Positions 1 through 18,462 of a DNA stretch of 64,000 bases are shown here, one piece after another. Numbering within the stretch: the first letter of the stretch is position 1; every line of letters starts with the position of its first letter. The stretch comes from Glandiceps talaboti (lineage: Eukaryota; Hemichordata; Enteropneusta; Spengelidae): the NCBI RefSeq assembly GCF_964340395.1, contig NC_135551.1, positions 22,838,503-22,902,502 on the forward strand. The letters are read 5' to 3'. The position numbers and the translations under genes are program-made. Under the pieces are notes generated by a model. That model ran no database searches. It worked only from the letters and a program-made list of their open reading frames with translations, and had not been told where the DNA came from.

Positions 1-2070
1 GACAGATAACACAACGTCCTTACGTCATTGAGAACCAAACGCCAATCAGAGTTAATACAAATCCAGTCATCAAGCTAATGCATTGTGCTCAATAAATAGA
101 ACGTTCCTAGTCGATGTCAACTACTGCTAGTACGATGTACATGTAGTACAAACCTCAGAGTGCAATTGTAGACAGTATCAAAAATCAAACACCCATCAAT
201 CACTGCGTTATGTCCAGTCAAACTTATTTCTGCTTTTAACACACTTGATCACTGCTATCAATTTACATATGATTCTGGGTGATAGCACCTTGGGAACTTA
301 CTCAACTGTGAAATCCTGTAAAGAACTACTGCACTCTCATGCATTCTGCCAGCTTGGAGATTTTTGCAAATCATTTTCGGAAAATCATACAGGAAATGAC
401 GTCTTTTTTACAAAAGAAAATCCAAAGCCTCCCTCTGAGTATCATTTATATGTAGATGGACACACAGTATTGCGAAATACAGTATCAATATTTGATATTA
501 TACAAAAATTATATTCTTATTGATAATAATCATATATTTTTTCATAAGGAAAGTTGAAAAATGCAAGTAATTGAATTTTAGAAGTTAATATATCGGCTTC
601 CTGGTGCAGCTGTCTTATAATACACACGTGTGTCTTGAGGTTTCACATTATGAATATCTAGCCGGTAACTAGGGATGCTTAAACTCTGACATCGTACAAA
701 AAAACTAAAGTCAACGTGATGTGGAGGTCAGACCTTGTCAGACCCTAAGCACTGCACTTCACAAGAAAGCTCACCAGCTGAACATGCTATGCATATCAGG
801 AGACCACTTAACTTTAAAAGGCACCGTCGAATATTCAACTTTAATGTGTTTGGTGCGAATGTTTAATTGCTTCGCATCATTGTTCATAGTGTTGATTCAT
901 ATATTTTTATGCATGAGGAGTGCGTTCCATAAGTATGAACAACATTTATTTCTATTTTGAATTCTCATCTTACCAGGCGAGATAATATCAGTTAATTCTA
1001 AGAGTTTTCTACTTTCTTTCACTTCAAGGCAAATCCATTATCATATACATGCAATGCATGATGGTATATCAATCGAAAGGTTTGGCTTGTTTGTCCTTAC
1101 AGGAGGGGTTCGCTTTACCTCTGTGAAATTGTGTTATGTACGTATATTGCCATCCTGGTTGAAACCGAAAATGTGAACCTCGCCTACAGAGAGTTGTACT
1201 ATAAATGTTTTAAAATTAAGTAATTCGATTCCGAATCGACAGATATTGAGTTCTGTCAAGGAATTAGGTAATTGTGACCCTTTAAGCAAACGTAGGTAGT
1301 TATGACGACGATATATAAAATATGAAATTCATCAAACGCATCAAAGGATTCTCCAAGGACTCATCATAGCCATCAAATAAGATAGCGGAATAGCGGAACC
1401 ATTGTTGTAATGAATCAGTTTATACACACCATACCAAAACAGCATTTCGAACTAATAAATGTCTTAAAAGGAACAACATACTCAACCTGGGCTAAATACA
1501 GTGGCTAACTTGACACACCATTATTATCAATTCGTCTGGTAAAGTTGATTTTTACTTTGAAAAGAGCACAACATATTTACATAGCATTGACACATTTTTC
1601 ACCTTGGCTCTAATTTCAGTATAACTTTTTGTGTGCACATACAAAGTACGTTATCGAATAATTGATTTGATTAGTTTGTCTAACTGCACTGCAGAAGATA
1701 CCATGGTTACACATGACGATTAAACATGTTCAATAGGAACAGTAATATGTGTAAATCTTCACATGATATAGATATATCACAGGACAAATGTTGAAATCTG
1801 GCCCATCCCATTTCATGTTGGATTAAACGTTTGTGGATATTAAATCAATTGTAAATAGTTTGTATTCAATCATGCTATAGCTTGTGACCTCACTGTTCGA
1901 CTATAAAACTAACATTGTTTACCTTCATTTTAAACAAAACTAACCAAGTCAGCTGTTTAAAGGAGAATGGCCTGTCGTCTGACTATTATTCTCTTGCTTT
2001 GGACGCTTCTACGGTAAAAAATCCATACAGAATTGTCTAATCTCATGGCCCTACTTGTTCAATATAATAT
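1..2070. other. No gene recognised; unique AT-rich sequence
   Basis: Frames at 245-523 and 721-960 have no recognisable domain and no splice or coding signature. No repeat beyond short palindromes is seen. Confidence 0.6.
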
Positions 2071-2109
2071 ATGTATGCATGTATGTATGTATGTATGTAT
2101 GTATGTATG
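2071..2109 (+). repeat. (TATG)n microsatellite
   Basis: A short run of TATG units with one GCATG interruption. Confidence 0.9.
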
Positions 2110-2595
2110 ACATTACAATCATCGATAAACAGAACAAACATGCAATATTAGTTGAAGTGTCCGTACCCTTTGATGCACATATTTCATTGTGTTTTCAGAA
2201 GAAGTTCGACAAATATTTTCCACTCTCACTAGAAATAAACACTACAGGCTTTCGTTCAGAAATAATAGTTATTGTCATTGGAAGTCTCGGAAATGTACAT
2301 CATAAAGTCACAAGTGGTTTGATCAAAGCTGGTTTAAATAGAAGGAATTCCAAATCCATCACCAAATATTGTAGTGTCAGCTCAATAATAGGTTCTTACA
2401 AAATTTGGAGATTGAGATGTAGGTACTATAACAACCAGATATCACGTGAACGTTTGTCATAAGTGACCAAGAGAAACTCGTTCACTAGTCAGTATGATTT
2501 CCTGCAAGGTATTGTGTGTGTATTCTGTAAAGGAATTATGTAAATACTTTACCTGTACATGCTATGTTCATGTAAGTTGGAAATAAAAGAATTTG

Positions 2596-2817
2596 ATATG
2601 TATGTATGTATGTATGTATGTATGTGTGTGTGTGTGTATGTATGTGTGCATGCATGTATGTATGTATGTATGTATGTATGTATGTATGTATGTATGTATG
2701 TATGTGTATTATGCGTGTGTCTCTGTGTATGTATGTATGTATGTATGTATGTATGTATGTATGTATGTATATATGTATGTATGTATGTGTGTGTGTATGT
2801 ATGTATGTATGTATGTA

Positions 2818-2850
<33 letters not shown>
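2596..2850 (+). repeat. Compound (TATG)n/(TG)n microsatellite
   Basis: The run is 255 bp of TATG units broken by TG runs and one unique islet (TATTATGCGTGTGTCTCTG at about 2707-2725). It ends in (TG)n. Four overlapping frames of MYVC/THTYIH repeats here are translations of the repeat, not genes. Confidence 0.95.
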
Positions 2851-2852
<2 letters not shown>

Positions 2853-3627
2853 TTAAGTGTACATAAATATAATGATGACATGTCGTACCAATGCTCCCTG
2901 AATTCTAGTCGGAATGCTCTAACCTGCTGATCTAATGCATAGGTTCTGTGTGACATTCTGGTATGTACCTTGCTTTTCATTGGCAGGTGATAAATAAACC
3001 CAGCCACCTGTCTGCCTAAGAATCAAGTGATTCACAAGGTCACTGCCTATAAGGGCCGGCATCTTAGGAATCGGTATCTTCTTTTACAATGTAAGGAAAT
3101 GAGGACCAATTCATCATTGCATGTTTCGAAAGGCAAGTTTGAAAACACAATCACGAATGATAAATTAGCAAATCTTATAAAATTATTTTTACCATATTTG
3201 ATCAATTATATAAACTTTCCATCGACAATGTTGCAATGCTTGCATGGCTATATTCAATGTGATGTACCACACAGTGACGCAGCACTCGTCTATATAACTC
3301 ATGTTCGTTTAAAATTATACCATATGTTTACTGGAGGAATATTTATGAATGCGCTGCAAGCGAAACAGTTTATATCTTAAGTAGTTAAAATGCTGCTACT
3401 ATATATTTCATCGCTGATGCACACAAATCCTTTTGTCGGCATGATATAGCCTTTTAGATATCCTGACATTTACATTTAATTAGAATGTTTGAATACAGAC
3501 AAGACATCACTTTAAATCGTCCAGGATCCAATAACTGTTGCTTATTAAATCGTTAAGTCTAGGATTTCATTTGTACAAGTGTAGCAATTAAACAGACTCC
3601 CCTATAATTATATCACATCTTATACTT

Positions 3628-3687
3628 AAGTCCCGATGTTGGAGTGTTACTTTAAGTTAGTTTTAAGTCCCAATGTTGGAGTGTTAC
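3628..3687 (+). repeat. Short direct repeat, 24 bp twice, 36-bp period
   Basis: AAGTCCCGATGTTGGAGTGT (plus TACT) at 3628 recurs at 3664 with one change. Confidence 0.8.
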
Positions 3688-3761
3688 TAGGTTAACAAAA
3701 AGGTACGGGTAATACACACGATCAGCTAAACAGCGCTCAGTTACCTGTCTCTCAGTCCGTC

Positions 3762-4288
<527 letters not shown>

Positions 4289-4338
4289 AGTACTTAATAT
4301 GTTAGTACTCCCTCCGTTCGGCTGTTTTTCTGTTTAAG

Positions 4339-4697
4339 CTTAGGCCTAAAAATAATTTTGGTTACGGTTACCCGGTTTTCACTGCCGACCCTAAACCTTT
4401 TTATACGTATTCGAGAAAAAATAATAAAATAACGAAAATTGTGAAGTCTCGCAAGAAATATTGGATGCGAAAACTGACATCAGACAATGTATAGCTGTTC
4501 TTCCAATCTGTAATGGCTGTATATCTGATGAGAAGAAACCAATAACACAGAGACCATAAATTATTCAAAAACAATATAAAACATGACTACCTGAACTAGA
4601 AACTCACATATGAAAAAAATATATATATAAATATGAAATAAAAAATCTACCTACCCCATCTGAGGGTAATCGGAATCACTCTTTTTATTCGGCCTTA
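4339..4697. mobile_element. MITE-like element, about 360 bp
   Basis: The left end (TAGGCCTAAAAATAATTTTG, then GTTACGGTTACCC) and the reverse complement of the right end (TAAGGCCGAATAAAAAGAGT, then GATTCCGATTACCC) match over about 34 bp with substitutions. There is no coding content between them. The inverted repeats are diverged, so the copy is old. Confidence 0.45.
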
Positions 4698-6496
4698 CTA
4701 AAATAATACACTCCAAGAATGTATTGTCTCTGACATTGCATGGTTGCATAATAAAATGGGCTTTAAAGATACATGCTCAGTTAAGTTGTCAATGTAAGGT
4801 GGGATGAACTTACACACAGTGATAAATAGATGTGACCTACTTGGGGAAAATTTGAGTTTATAAACCTGCATAGAAACACTTCCATAGAACATAGAATCTG
4901 CATTAAACTGATCTAATGTAATATCAACTGTGACATACGCATTCAAAGTCAAAAATCGTCTTGTGGTGTTATATTTGTCTGACGTAGTTGGTACCTTTTC
5001 ATATGCAGCAAGCGCCCCCCCCCCCCCCAACTCACAAAAACATTAAAGATATCCAACTTCTTCCCTTTGAAATTATTTCGGTACTATTGTGAAGAGGACA
5101 TTTTTGTCGGTACAGGTATATTTTTTAACAATTTCAAATGCTATTTTACAGTCAATGCTAAATGTGCTCTGTCATCTTTGCTGTCATTGTGTTGTAATAC
5201 AAAGATGAAATGCCAAGTTGGTGTACCAAAAATAGGAATACCAGACAGATATGTATTTTATCTACTCAAATACCGTACCAGTGAAACGTTCAAAAAGAAA
5301 TGGGCAATGATTTTGATAGGAAAATGCTCGATACTGGTGCATTTGAAACGTATTACCGTGCATATCAAAATATAAGCAAATGCAAAGTTTGTTTGACATT
5401 TGTTATCATGTTAAAAATGAAAATATCAAACCTTTCACACAAATTACTAGTTTTCACATAAAGAGAATTTTCAAAGTAGGGTTCATCTCATCGTAATAAT
5501 GTACAATTTTGATTTGAAAGTTTGCTGTTTGAGTTTACTTGCTGCAGGCGTCGTAAATAGATGCTAGCTTTTCCCATTTCCTGTACTTCACTGTTAATAT
5601 TTTCATCAGACTATTTATTTCACAGCTGCCATAAAAATCTTTTGTCAGGTGTACAACTAATCTGGTATTCAGGTTACAACGGAATTATCTTCATTCGAAG
5701 GTTTAAATGGAATCCGAATGAATTTTCATTTGTACTGTGACTTCTGCATCCGTTTGCGTTGTTGTCATAGTGATGGTAAAGATAGATAGGGACTGAATGG
5801 TTCATTTTTACCCCAATTGAAGCCATGCATGACCAATCTGCTTGTTTGTAGAAGTCTTTGTCAAAGCAAACATATGTAGATGAATTGACAAAAGCGGCGC
5901 AAATGTGATTAGAAAAATCGTCGATGCATTTGCAAATGAGATGGACTTCCACTTACATAATTCCATATTAAGTTGTCTGCTGTATATTCAGTGGTCCTTT
6001 ATTTGCATTTTGATTCCCTTTCCGTTCACAGGATGAATAAATTGTACATCCGCGGCGTGTTTTTGAAGATTTAATTAAAACGTGGGGAGAAGCAAAGGTT
6101 GGCTTAATATAGAAATGTTGACGTAGAAAAAGAGGAAGGTACCTAGATACAATGACACTATTGGTATAATAGGAATTATTAAAGTAATCCGCTATCAAAT
6201 TGTAAATCGCATACATGTGTATAGGAATTCCTGATATATGTATGAATACGTTCACAAAATGATAACCAAGATAACCTGTATCTTGTTAAGCTTTTTTATA
6301 CACTGCAGTATAAAGTGGTACACGGTCACTATAAAGTGGTACACGGTCTCGATTTAAATCCGTACAAGTTCAAATTGTATTATTGACTCCTAGAAGTATA
6401 CGTGTGATAGCGCAATACAAAATCACACAACTTCACTAACAGTGTACTGGCATTATATTTAACTACACATTTGTGCAGGTACGTAAGCAGTTACGA
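4698..6496. other. No gene recognised
   Basis: It holds a C run at 5014-5028 and the 21-bp duplication listed separately. The four frames of 92-110 codons (both strands) are unrecognisable. Confidence 0.6.
6309..6350 (+). repeat. 21-bp tandem duplication
   Basis: TATAAAGTGGTACACGGTC plus two bases occurs at 6309-6329 and again at 6330-6350 with one difference. Confidence 0.85.
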
Positions 6497-6546
6497 ATAC
6501 ATACATACATACATACATACATACATACATACATACATACATACAT

Positions 6547-6609
<63 letters not shown>

Positions 6610-6610
6610 G
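6497..6610 (+). repeat. Compound (ATAC)n(AGAC)n microsatellite
   Basis: ATAC units run to about 6549, then AGAC units to 6610, with a clean switch between the two. Confidence 0.95.
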
Positions 6611-7086
6611 TGAGCAATGACGTAATGAAATCATGTCTTCCAGTGACCGGTGGTTTTTTGTTTTTGTAATGATGACAATAAATCATACAAATTAAGCACT
6701 AATGGTCATAACATATTGATGTCAGTTATTATTCAATGAATAAAAGTATGAAGAGTTGTCATGTGCCCGAGCATGTAATGATGTTCGTATGTATTTTAAT
6801 GTTAGCACATTATGTATATATTCATATAATCTATCTACAGCCAGTCAAACAAGTAGACATAGTGAGACGAAGAAAGAAGGAAAACTTTGAAAATACTCTG
6901 TGCTCCAATAACTATGATTAGGAATTAGAGTCTATTGACGAGCTGCAAGCAACGGTATATGTACAATATCGATAATTGAAATCCAGTCCTGAAACAATAT
7001 ATTACAAACTGGCGTCATTATGATGGTTTCCTGATGTAAAGAGTTGAACGTTTAGAAAAATACTAACACAACAAAATAAACCAATA

Positions 7087-7590
7087 TCAACTAATTTCTT
7101 AGAAATGGTACCTCGAGTAATGATTAATCTAGAGGTCAAGTCAACAGGTTCATATTAGAGGATGATTTGGCAGTTATTCCCGGCGGTAAAACGTTACTTA
7201 CGATCCAATATTAAAGCAAAAAAAGTAATAATCCGATTTGGTATTATAGGAAAATAAGAATGAAATCAGAAAAAGCCGACAAACTTTGACTTATTTTTTT
7301 TAGAAATGGTAACTTGAGTGATGAGTGGTCTAAGAGTCAATAGGTTCACATTAGAGAATGATTTGATGGTTATTATCGTAAATCGTGACATACCAAAAAA
7401 CTAAAGTTATGATGAACCGATTTGGAAGGATAGAAAATAAGCATGAAATCAGAAAAAGCCGACAAATTTTAACTAATTTCTTTGAAACGTGAGTTACGAT
7501 TGATCTAGCAGGTCAAGTCAACAGGTTCACATTAGAGAATAATTTGGCGGTTATTCCAGTAAATCGTGATTTACGATCTATTGACGCTCA
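7087..7590 (+). repeat. Three diverged tandem copies of a ~190-bp unit
   Basis: The block GGTTCA[C/T]ATTAGAG-ATGATTTG occurs at 7147, 7343 and 7524, giving spacings of 196 and 181 bp. TTTCTTAGAAATGGTA-like starts and ATGAAATCAGAAAAAGCCGA ends also repeat. Copies run about 7087-7285, 7286-7468 and 7469-7590 (the last partial). Substitutions and indels between copies show the array is old. Confidence 0.7.
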
Positions 7591-8486
7591 GAACACAAAA
7601 TGGTCTAAGATTGTCGTGATTACATGATTGTGACGAGACGCAAAAAAGACATCAATTTGTGTACTGGTACTGCCTTTCTGTATGATTCTAGTACAAGGCA
7701 GTCAGAACGTTAACTATGTATGTCTGGTTGCTTCCATCGGTACATTACCGGGTGACACTTCATGTTGATGTACGTTGAACATATGTGTTTCCGTGGAGTT
7801 ACATTCGTAGTTTTATGTTCAATTTAATTTGCAGATTGTATCAGCTTTACGTAAGTATTTAATGTATTATTCGTGGTCCAAATGACAAATTAAGTTTGAT
7901 AAAATGGTTTTTGGTAATGGCTTGATAAAATGGGCAACAGTGATATTTACTAATTATATTTGTGAACAATAAAGCCCCTTAATTATGGTGAAAATAGCTA
8001 AGTAAAGTAGGGAAAATGGTTTATAAGTACAAATAGTGTCAACTACATGTAGTAATGGGGAAACATAGGTGTGAAATTACAGTACACAGTACACTTTCTG
8101 TTATTCGCAATAATAAAGTAAAAAGACCATCAAAGATTGATGGAAAAATGCTACAAAGGTGAATGTCACTGACAATGTAGTATAGGTTGAAAATACTCAA
8201 AGGCAATGTAGGAAGCGTAACGACTAGAACGCCCCCACAGGCCTACAAGTTGATCCACAGAAACTCACTGTTATGTGTATCTCGACTAACTGAGCTGAAC
8301 TGCTCGGGGGGTTTGAGCGGCGCTGTAACGTATGTTCTCCGAGTACGGTGGATATGTAGTGCGTATGTAATCAACACTGTTAGTTCGTTGACAATCTTAA
8401 AGATGATTGATGTGAATGTATAATTTATTATGTAAAGTTTTGACAGATTTAAGAGGTATGAGGAAGACATTGAGTTATAGAGATAG

Positions 8487-8574
8487 GATGATGATGGCGA
8501 TGGCGATGATGATGATGGTGGTGGTGGTGGTGGTGGTGGTGGTGGTGGTGGTGGTGGTGGTGGTGGAGGTGGTG

Positions 8575-8631
<57 letters not shown>

Positions 8632-8852
8632 GCGGTAATGATGATGGTTGTTGGATGGTAGGGTTGGTGTGGGATGATGCTGGGCCAGCTTTGGTGGTGG
8701 TGGTGGTGGTGGTGGTGGTGGTGGTGGTGGTACGGTGGTGCCCGGCTGATGATGGTAGAGGTGGAGATGGTGATGATGGTGGTGGTGGTGGTGGTAGTAG
8801 TAGTAGTAGTAGTGGTGGTGGTGGTGGTGATGATGTATATAGGTGGTGGTGC

Positions 8853-8914
<62 letters not shown>

Positions 8915-8930
8915 TATGCGGTGGTGGTGA
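8487..8930 (+). repeat. Compound trinucleotide microsatellite (GAT)(GTG)(AGT)
   Basis: About 440 bp made of blocks of GAT, TGG and AGT separated by a little unique sequence (for example 8651-8692). All six frames are open and give long Val, Met, His, Ser or Trp runs. These are repeat artefacts. Confidence 0.95.
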
Positions 8931-10318
8931 TCTTAATGGTCATGTTGGATCTTGCAGCGACAACAGCAGCTAGTCGTGCATGTGTTGGTAAGAAATATCA
9001 TGATTACTGTGTGATATCTTGGACAAGGAGGGTGCAGAAAACAAAATGCCATGGTTTAAAAAAAATCATACAAAATGTCCTTGCCACAATTATAAAAAAA
9101 TACGAATAGAAATTGGCCATATATTGGAATTTTACTCTAATAAAGGAAAACTAGTGAATCAAGAAAAACTAGTTTATGAGTATATGTAACAGCTGTTCGG
9201 TCTAAGGAAAGTGATACAATGGGATAGATGTACGTAACTAAGCTTACAGTGTTTACTAAATCAAATTCAAACACCCTGAAAAGAAATCGCATTTATGGAC
9301 ACCATGTACGCAATAAACAACAATAAGTATTTTGAGTGTAACCAAAGACTTGTTCCAATTATAGTTCTACAGCCATCAAAACACGCATATGTAGCCGCGT
9401 GTTGAAAAGACGCGCGAAAACAAACATGCCGAAGGTGAAAGGTCAATTGTGTAAGGTTTAACAACAGTGATTAAGAATAGTTGCACGTCTATTCATTGAC
9501 AAGAAGATCTTTGGGAGTTTTGATGATATTCATTCTAAATACTCGTTAAATGTTAATGCTCTTTTTCCATCGGTTGGCGACATGGGAACAGTATATTTAC
9601 AGAGTTGTTAGAAAGAATCGACTTCACCCGGTAAAGTATGGGACGTGTTTCAATATACCGGGAGAGGGGTGTGGACCGTAGGGGGGTTCGTGTTTGACCT
9701 TCCACTTATTGATGTTTTGTTTGTTTGTTGATGACCTTCCGTCTACATGATTCTTTACATCTGCTATTAATATATGTCAAAATAATCGGAACTCGTTTTC
9801 TTACAACTCTGGGAACTACAGACACCATAAATAACCAGACACAAACTGTGTATGAAAATACACTCCCCACTGTACAGTTACAACGCAAGAGTGTAAGCGA
9901 GGAGTGTGTGTGTGTGTGTGTGTGGGGGGGGGGGGCAGTACGGTTTATGAAGAAGATTAAAATTGAAAATATGAATTCCGTATCTCAAAACAAATTATGA
10001 GAAAACAGCCCCGGTCATCATTTCAGACAAATAAGACAATGGTCGTCTGCACATCATACAATAAAAAAATGATTTGTATTCTGGTGGTAATTTTTGTTAT
10101 CGAACTGTGTTCAATTCAATGATTACCATGAAGGATTGACAACAAGGTATGGTTTATAATCTTTACCTTGAAGTTTTACAGTTTACAAAAATCAATAAGA
10201 GGCGATGAAAAGTTATAAATGAAAAAAAACCTTGTCAATCCAGGAGTAAAGATACAATAGTAGACAGATAACATGACGCAGGCAAAACTCGAGTAAGATT
10301 CCACGAAAAATTTTCTAA
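8931..10318. other. No gene recognised
   Basis: Unique sequence apart from the GT/G run at 9904-9936. Confidence 0.6.
9904..9936 (+). repeat. (GT)n followed by a G run
   Basis: About ten GT units pass directly into a homopolymeric run of about 12 G. Confidence 0.9.
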
Positions 10319-10533
10319 TATTGCTACATTTTATTGTCTGGCTCAACAAAAGTCTTATAACACAATTTTATCTGTTTGCGCGGGCGAAAAATCATACGAA
10401 CATTGCTACGTTTCAGTGATCTGCAATATTCAAAGGATTGAAATGTAACAAACGTATTCATGTTTTTGTTGAACTATATAACGGCATGTAGCAATTTGAG
10501 CAAAACTATCTAGCCAGGCGATAAAATGAAGTA
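10319..10533. mobile_element. Fold-back/MITE-like element, family A copy 3 (short)
   Basis: The left end TTATTGTCTGGCTCAACAAA (from about 10331) pairs with the reverse complement of the right end, TTATCGCCTGGCTAGATAGT. Both are flanked by a 'GCTACATT/ATGTAGC' motif that also recurs in the 48.9-kb copy. At about 215 bp it is half the length of the other two copies, and a second inner arm pair (CAACAAAAG / TTTTTGTTGAAC) is visible. It has no coding frame. Confidence 0.4.
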
Positions 10534-10596
10534 TTCCTTTTAAAATTGTGTCCAGCCAGATGACATTGTCTTTCTGATTAACCGGTGTCTATTGTT

Positions 10597-10598
<2 letters not shown>

Positions 10599-10674
<76 letters not shown>
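10599..10674 (+). repeat. (TA)n microsatellite
   Basis: About 33 TA units with a TTTATA end. Confidence 0.95.
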
Positions 10675-13628
10675 CCGAATATATGTAATGTCTTGGAATC
10701 ATTTTGGGAAATTAAAAATTATTGATTTTGTTCTCTCGAAAGAAAGTGATCTATTATTGGCGTGATAAGAACAGTGAATAGAGGCTACAATCGCATATAC
10801 AATTTCACCGACTATGACATACCGGGAGAAAATGGTAATGTGAAGTTTGCTCGTGTTGTTCCGAATGACTCCGAGACTGATGTCAATGCAAAAGAACCCC
10901 CTATGAACTAAAGGTAAAATCTTTTATTTCCCAGAGCACTCATATTATACATGAATTTAAAGAAATATGTTATGAAAGTATAATGATGGAGAATAATTCA
11001 TATTTTCTTGTCAGTTATCCACTTATGCTGTTATCTGACTGTGACCCTTTGACCCCAACGCACCATTCATTTGTTGTATGTGGATGTTTCTTCACGGATT
11101 GCACAGTACTGAAACAGCGAACGATTACTGTTGGCAAAAAAAACAACGTTTAGGGAATGTGGTCAGTTTTGTATGGTATGACGCGACAATGCACTTATCT
11201 ACATTTCTGCTCACAAATCTGTGGTCATGGCTTTTTCATAATTATGTGTTCATTTGCGCGCGCTTATTCACGTCTGTGCCACGTGGGGGTCGATATAGCT
11301 TGACAGTGTATATTGCCCATGACAGCAGAATGACATTTTTGTCAAATGAACACGAGTGGGGAGAAAGGGGTTGTCGCGGGTCGGTAAGGCGTATGCTCTT
11401 ACACGTGTTAACCATAAATTTGCGAAATGCCAGGATGAATATTTTGTTACGGGAGATATGTCGAAAATTTACCGGGATTTTGTACTGGCCTGTTTATAGA
11501 ATGACTGATCGCGTTTATATAATGAATGTTCTACGGCAGCCATATTACTGTTGCCCTCCAATATCAGTATCCATATAAAACTCCCACTCGTCCATTTTCG
11601 GTATTGTTCATGTCGGTATACATTAAGTTGACGACAAAATCTAGAAGAAGCATTTTACTACTTTAAACAATTGAGATTTACAAATTTGAGAAAATTGGAG
11701 AAAGGATTTAACGTACTTCTTTCCCCAATTTTCTCACATTTACTTGGGCCAGGCGATATATTTTGTTACAGAAGTCAAGAAAGCAAAGATTGGGGATTAT
11801 TTTGTTCAGAATTCAATGAGCAAACTCCAAACAAATAAGAGTTATTTTGCAGTTACTATTTTGACAGGATAAGGAATGAATAGTGCAGTGTACATGGTAA
11901 TAGTTTGAACAGTTACAGTAACGATATTGATTTGATATTAAAACCATGAAAGAAATGAGTGATTTTATCATGTACACTTTGTTTGTCATTGACCAAAATT
12001 TATGACGGGAATTCATTCGATAATTTTTCATTCGATATGTCCTGTAAAAGTTTTCATTCAGCCGGCCATCCTGGTTTCGGAGATATACAACATTCGTTTG
12101 TGCTTGAACGCTTTTTTATAATGGAGATTTATTTCATTATTTCAACCACCTGTTGACCCAGTCAGAGTAAAATGAATATTTTATTATATGCATTCACTAT
12201 GATCTCAATAATGCCCCGAGTCCCCATCAAAGAACCTGTGTTTGTGTGAACAAGAATTCCTTGAAAGTTAAGGTCAAAAATGACCATAATAATGGTATGG
12301 GCGCAGACCATGGTAAAACTGTAAGGTAATCAATCGCACTTCAAACTGATATTTGTGAAAATTCGAAACAAGACAACCACGAAGATATTTTCCACAATAG
12401 TTTTCATGATTTAATGGTCGCCTCTCTCGAATTTTTAATTTTCTTTAAGATCTCACTAACTCATTTTTCATTTCGAAGCAAGGACACAATCCAATCATTG
12501 TAATGACAGAGTTGTGATATTATGGAATATTTTGATTATGTATTTGTAAAAGGTAGACCCCGGGGTGTATTCATGTTTGACGGACAAGCCTGTCGAGTAT
12601 TTGATTTCATTGTACCATTGTGCGTTGGCTTAATTACTATGTTCCACACCATTACGTACGTCGGTCCAATATCTAGTCAGATACTCTAAACAAGACAGGG
12701 AAATACCACGGTGTAAATCCTATTCACAAAGACCAAACGTGATAATGACATATCAAATATTCATATACCTACTCAGTATCAGGATATAAGAGAAGAAGAT
12801 AAAACCAGCTTTAATTTATGTAAAAATACTAGCCATTCCCATTATAGGTATTAATCATAACACACGTATGATTAACTTGTGGAAGTACATATCATTTTGT
12901 TGCACCCCTCGAGATATGCATACCTGCAACTGTTATATATTGAACGAGATTTTCAATGACGAGTTGAACGTGAGTTAAGGGGTCCTTGTCATAAAAGATT
13001 TACAAGTCTTAACCCTACGTTATTATGGCGTTTCATGATGACACCCTATCGGCCATTTCTTTCGATAACTTCCATGATTACTGGTCACGATAATGCAAGG
13101 TAAACTTCAGGCATATATTTTATTCACACTCAAACTGGATAAAATTCCTTTTTAAAATAAAGTGGGGTTTTCAACATTTGAGAATTAAAAAATGACTATT
13201 CATTACATGAAAAAGCTATTGCATTTTGGAGCATTATCCTATATCATATGATATGATATATTATCTTATCATCCATGAATAATTAAATACTTATAATATA
13301 CAACTTGAACACGGAAATGTCATTTTTCTTGACTTGCTTAAGGAACTCGGACTCAATAATATGTGTATGGCCATAGTAAGACATTAACATTTCATGAGAC
13401 ACGAGACAGCCTTCCATTCTAATTACATATCTTCGGGCAGCAACAACTGTTTGTTTATTTGTTCAATTCGACGTCGCTAATCAGCGCTGGTATATTTTTC
13501 CGCGTGTCAAAGTTTTCAATTGTATTTAAATCTACACTTGGAGCAGTTGACGAAAATATAGCATGCCATGAAAGACATGCCAAGATGACATAATAGAGGG
13601 TGACATACCTACCCACCCACCTACCCCC
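10675..13628. other. No gene recognised; contains the longest non-repetitive ORF
   Basis: The plus-strand frame 11078-11578 (166 codons) is the longest that is not a microsatellite. It shows no domain, no compositional contrast and no partner exons, so it is not called a gene. The rest is AT-rich unique sequence plus the hairpin element at 11.6 kb. Confidence 0.5.
11629..11771. mobile_element. Possible fourth relative of family A containing a strong hairpin
   Basis: GACGACAAAATCTAGAAGAA on the left and, on the reverse strand of the right end, TAACAAAATATATCGCCTGG resemble the family A termini. In the middle, arms 11682-11704 and 11719-11741 (GAGAAAATTGGAGAAAG against CTTTCCCCAATTTTCTC) form a stem of about 23 bp with two or three mismatches and a 14-base loop. 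The hairpin is certain; family membership is tentative. Confidence 0.3.
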
Positions 13629-13776
13629 ATACATATACATACATACATGCATACACATACATACATACATACATACATACATACATACATACATACATAC
13701 ATACATACATACACATACATACATACATACATGCATGCATGCATGCATGCATGCATACATACATACATACATACAT

Positions 13777-13807
<31 letters not shown>

Positions 13808-13853
13808 TACATACATACATACATACATACATACATACATAGACAGACAGACC

Positions 13854-13885
<32 letters not shown>

Positions 13886-13935
13886 CAGACAGACAGACAG
13901 ACAGAAAGACAGACAGACAGAAAGACAGACAGACA
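13629..13935 (+). repeat. Compound (ATAC)n/(ATGC)n/(AC)n/(AGAC)n microsatellite
   Basis: ATAC units contain a (ATGC)n block at about 13732-13755 and an (AC)n block at about 13795-13806. They switch to AGAC units at about 13841, with a few AAAGAC variants near the end. Overlapping frames on both strands are artefacts. Confidence 0.95.
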
Positions 13936-18400
<4,465 letters not shown>

Positions 18401-18430
18401 GTCATCATCATCATGGTCATCATCATCATC

Positions 18431-18462
<32 letters not shown>

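Noticed and set aside
2549-3007. 152-codon minus-strand frame and overlapping plus frames with THTYIH/MYVC repeats
   Set aside because: They are translations of the TATG/TG microsatellite in several frames at once.
6497-6610. CRISPR-like regular repeats
   Set aside because: Uninterrupted short tandem units without unique spacers, in a eukaryotic context.
8449-8943. 164-codon poly-His/poly-Thr frame
   Set aside because: Trinucleotide microsatellite; all frames are open and have no unique sequence of note.
11078-11578. 166-codon plus-strand frame, the longest non-repetitive one
   Set aside because: No recognisable domain, no signal peptide, no splice context and composition like its surroundings. 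A frame this long can occur by chance in 64 kb read six ways.
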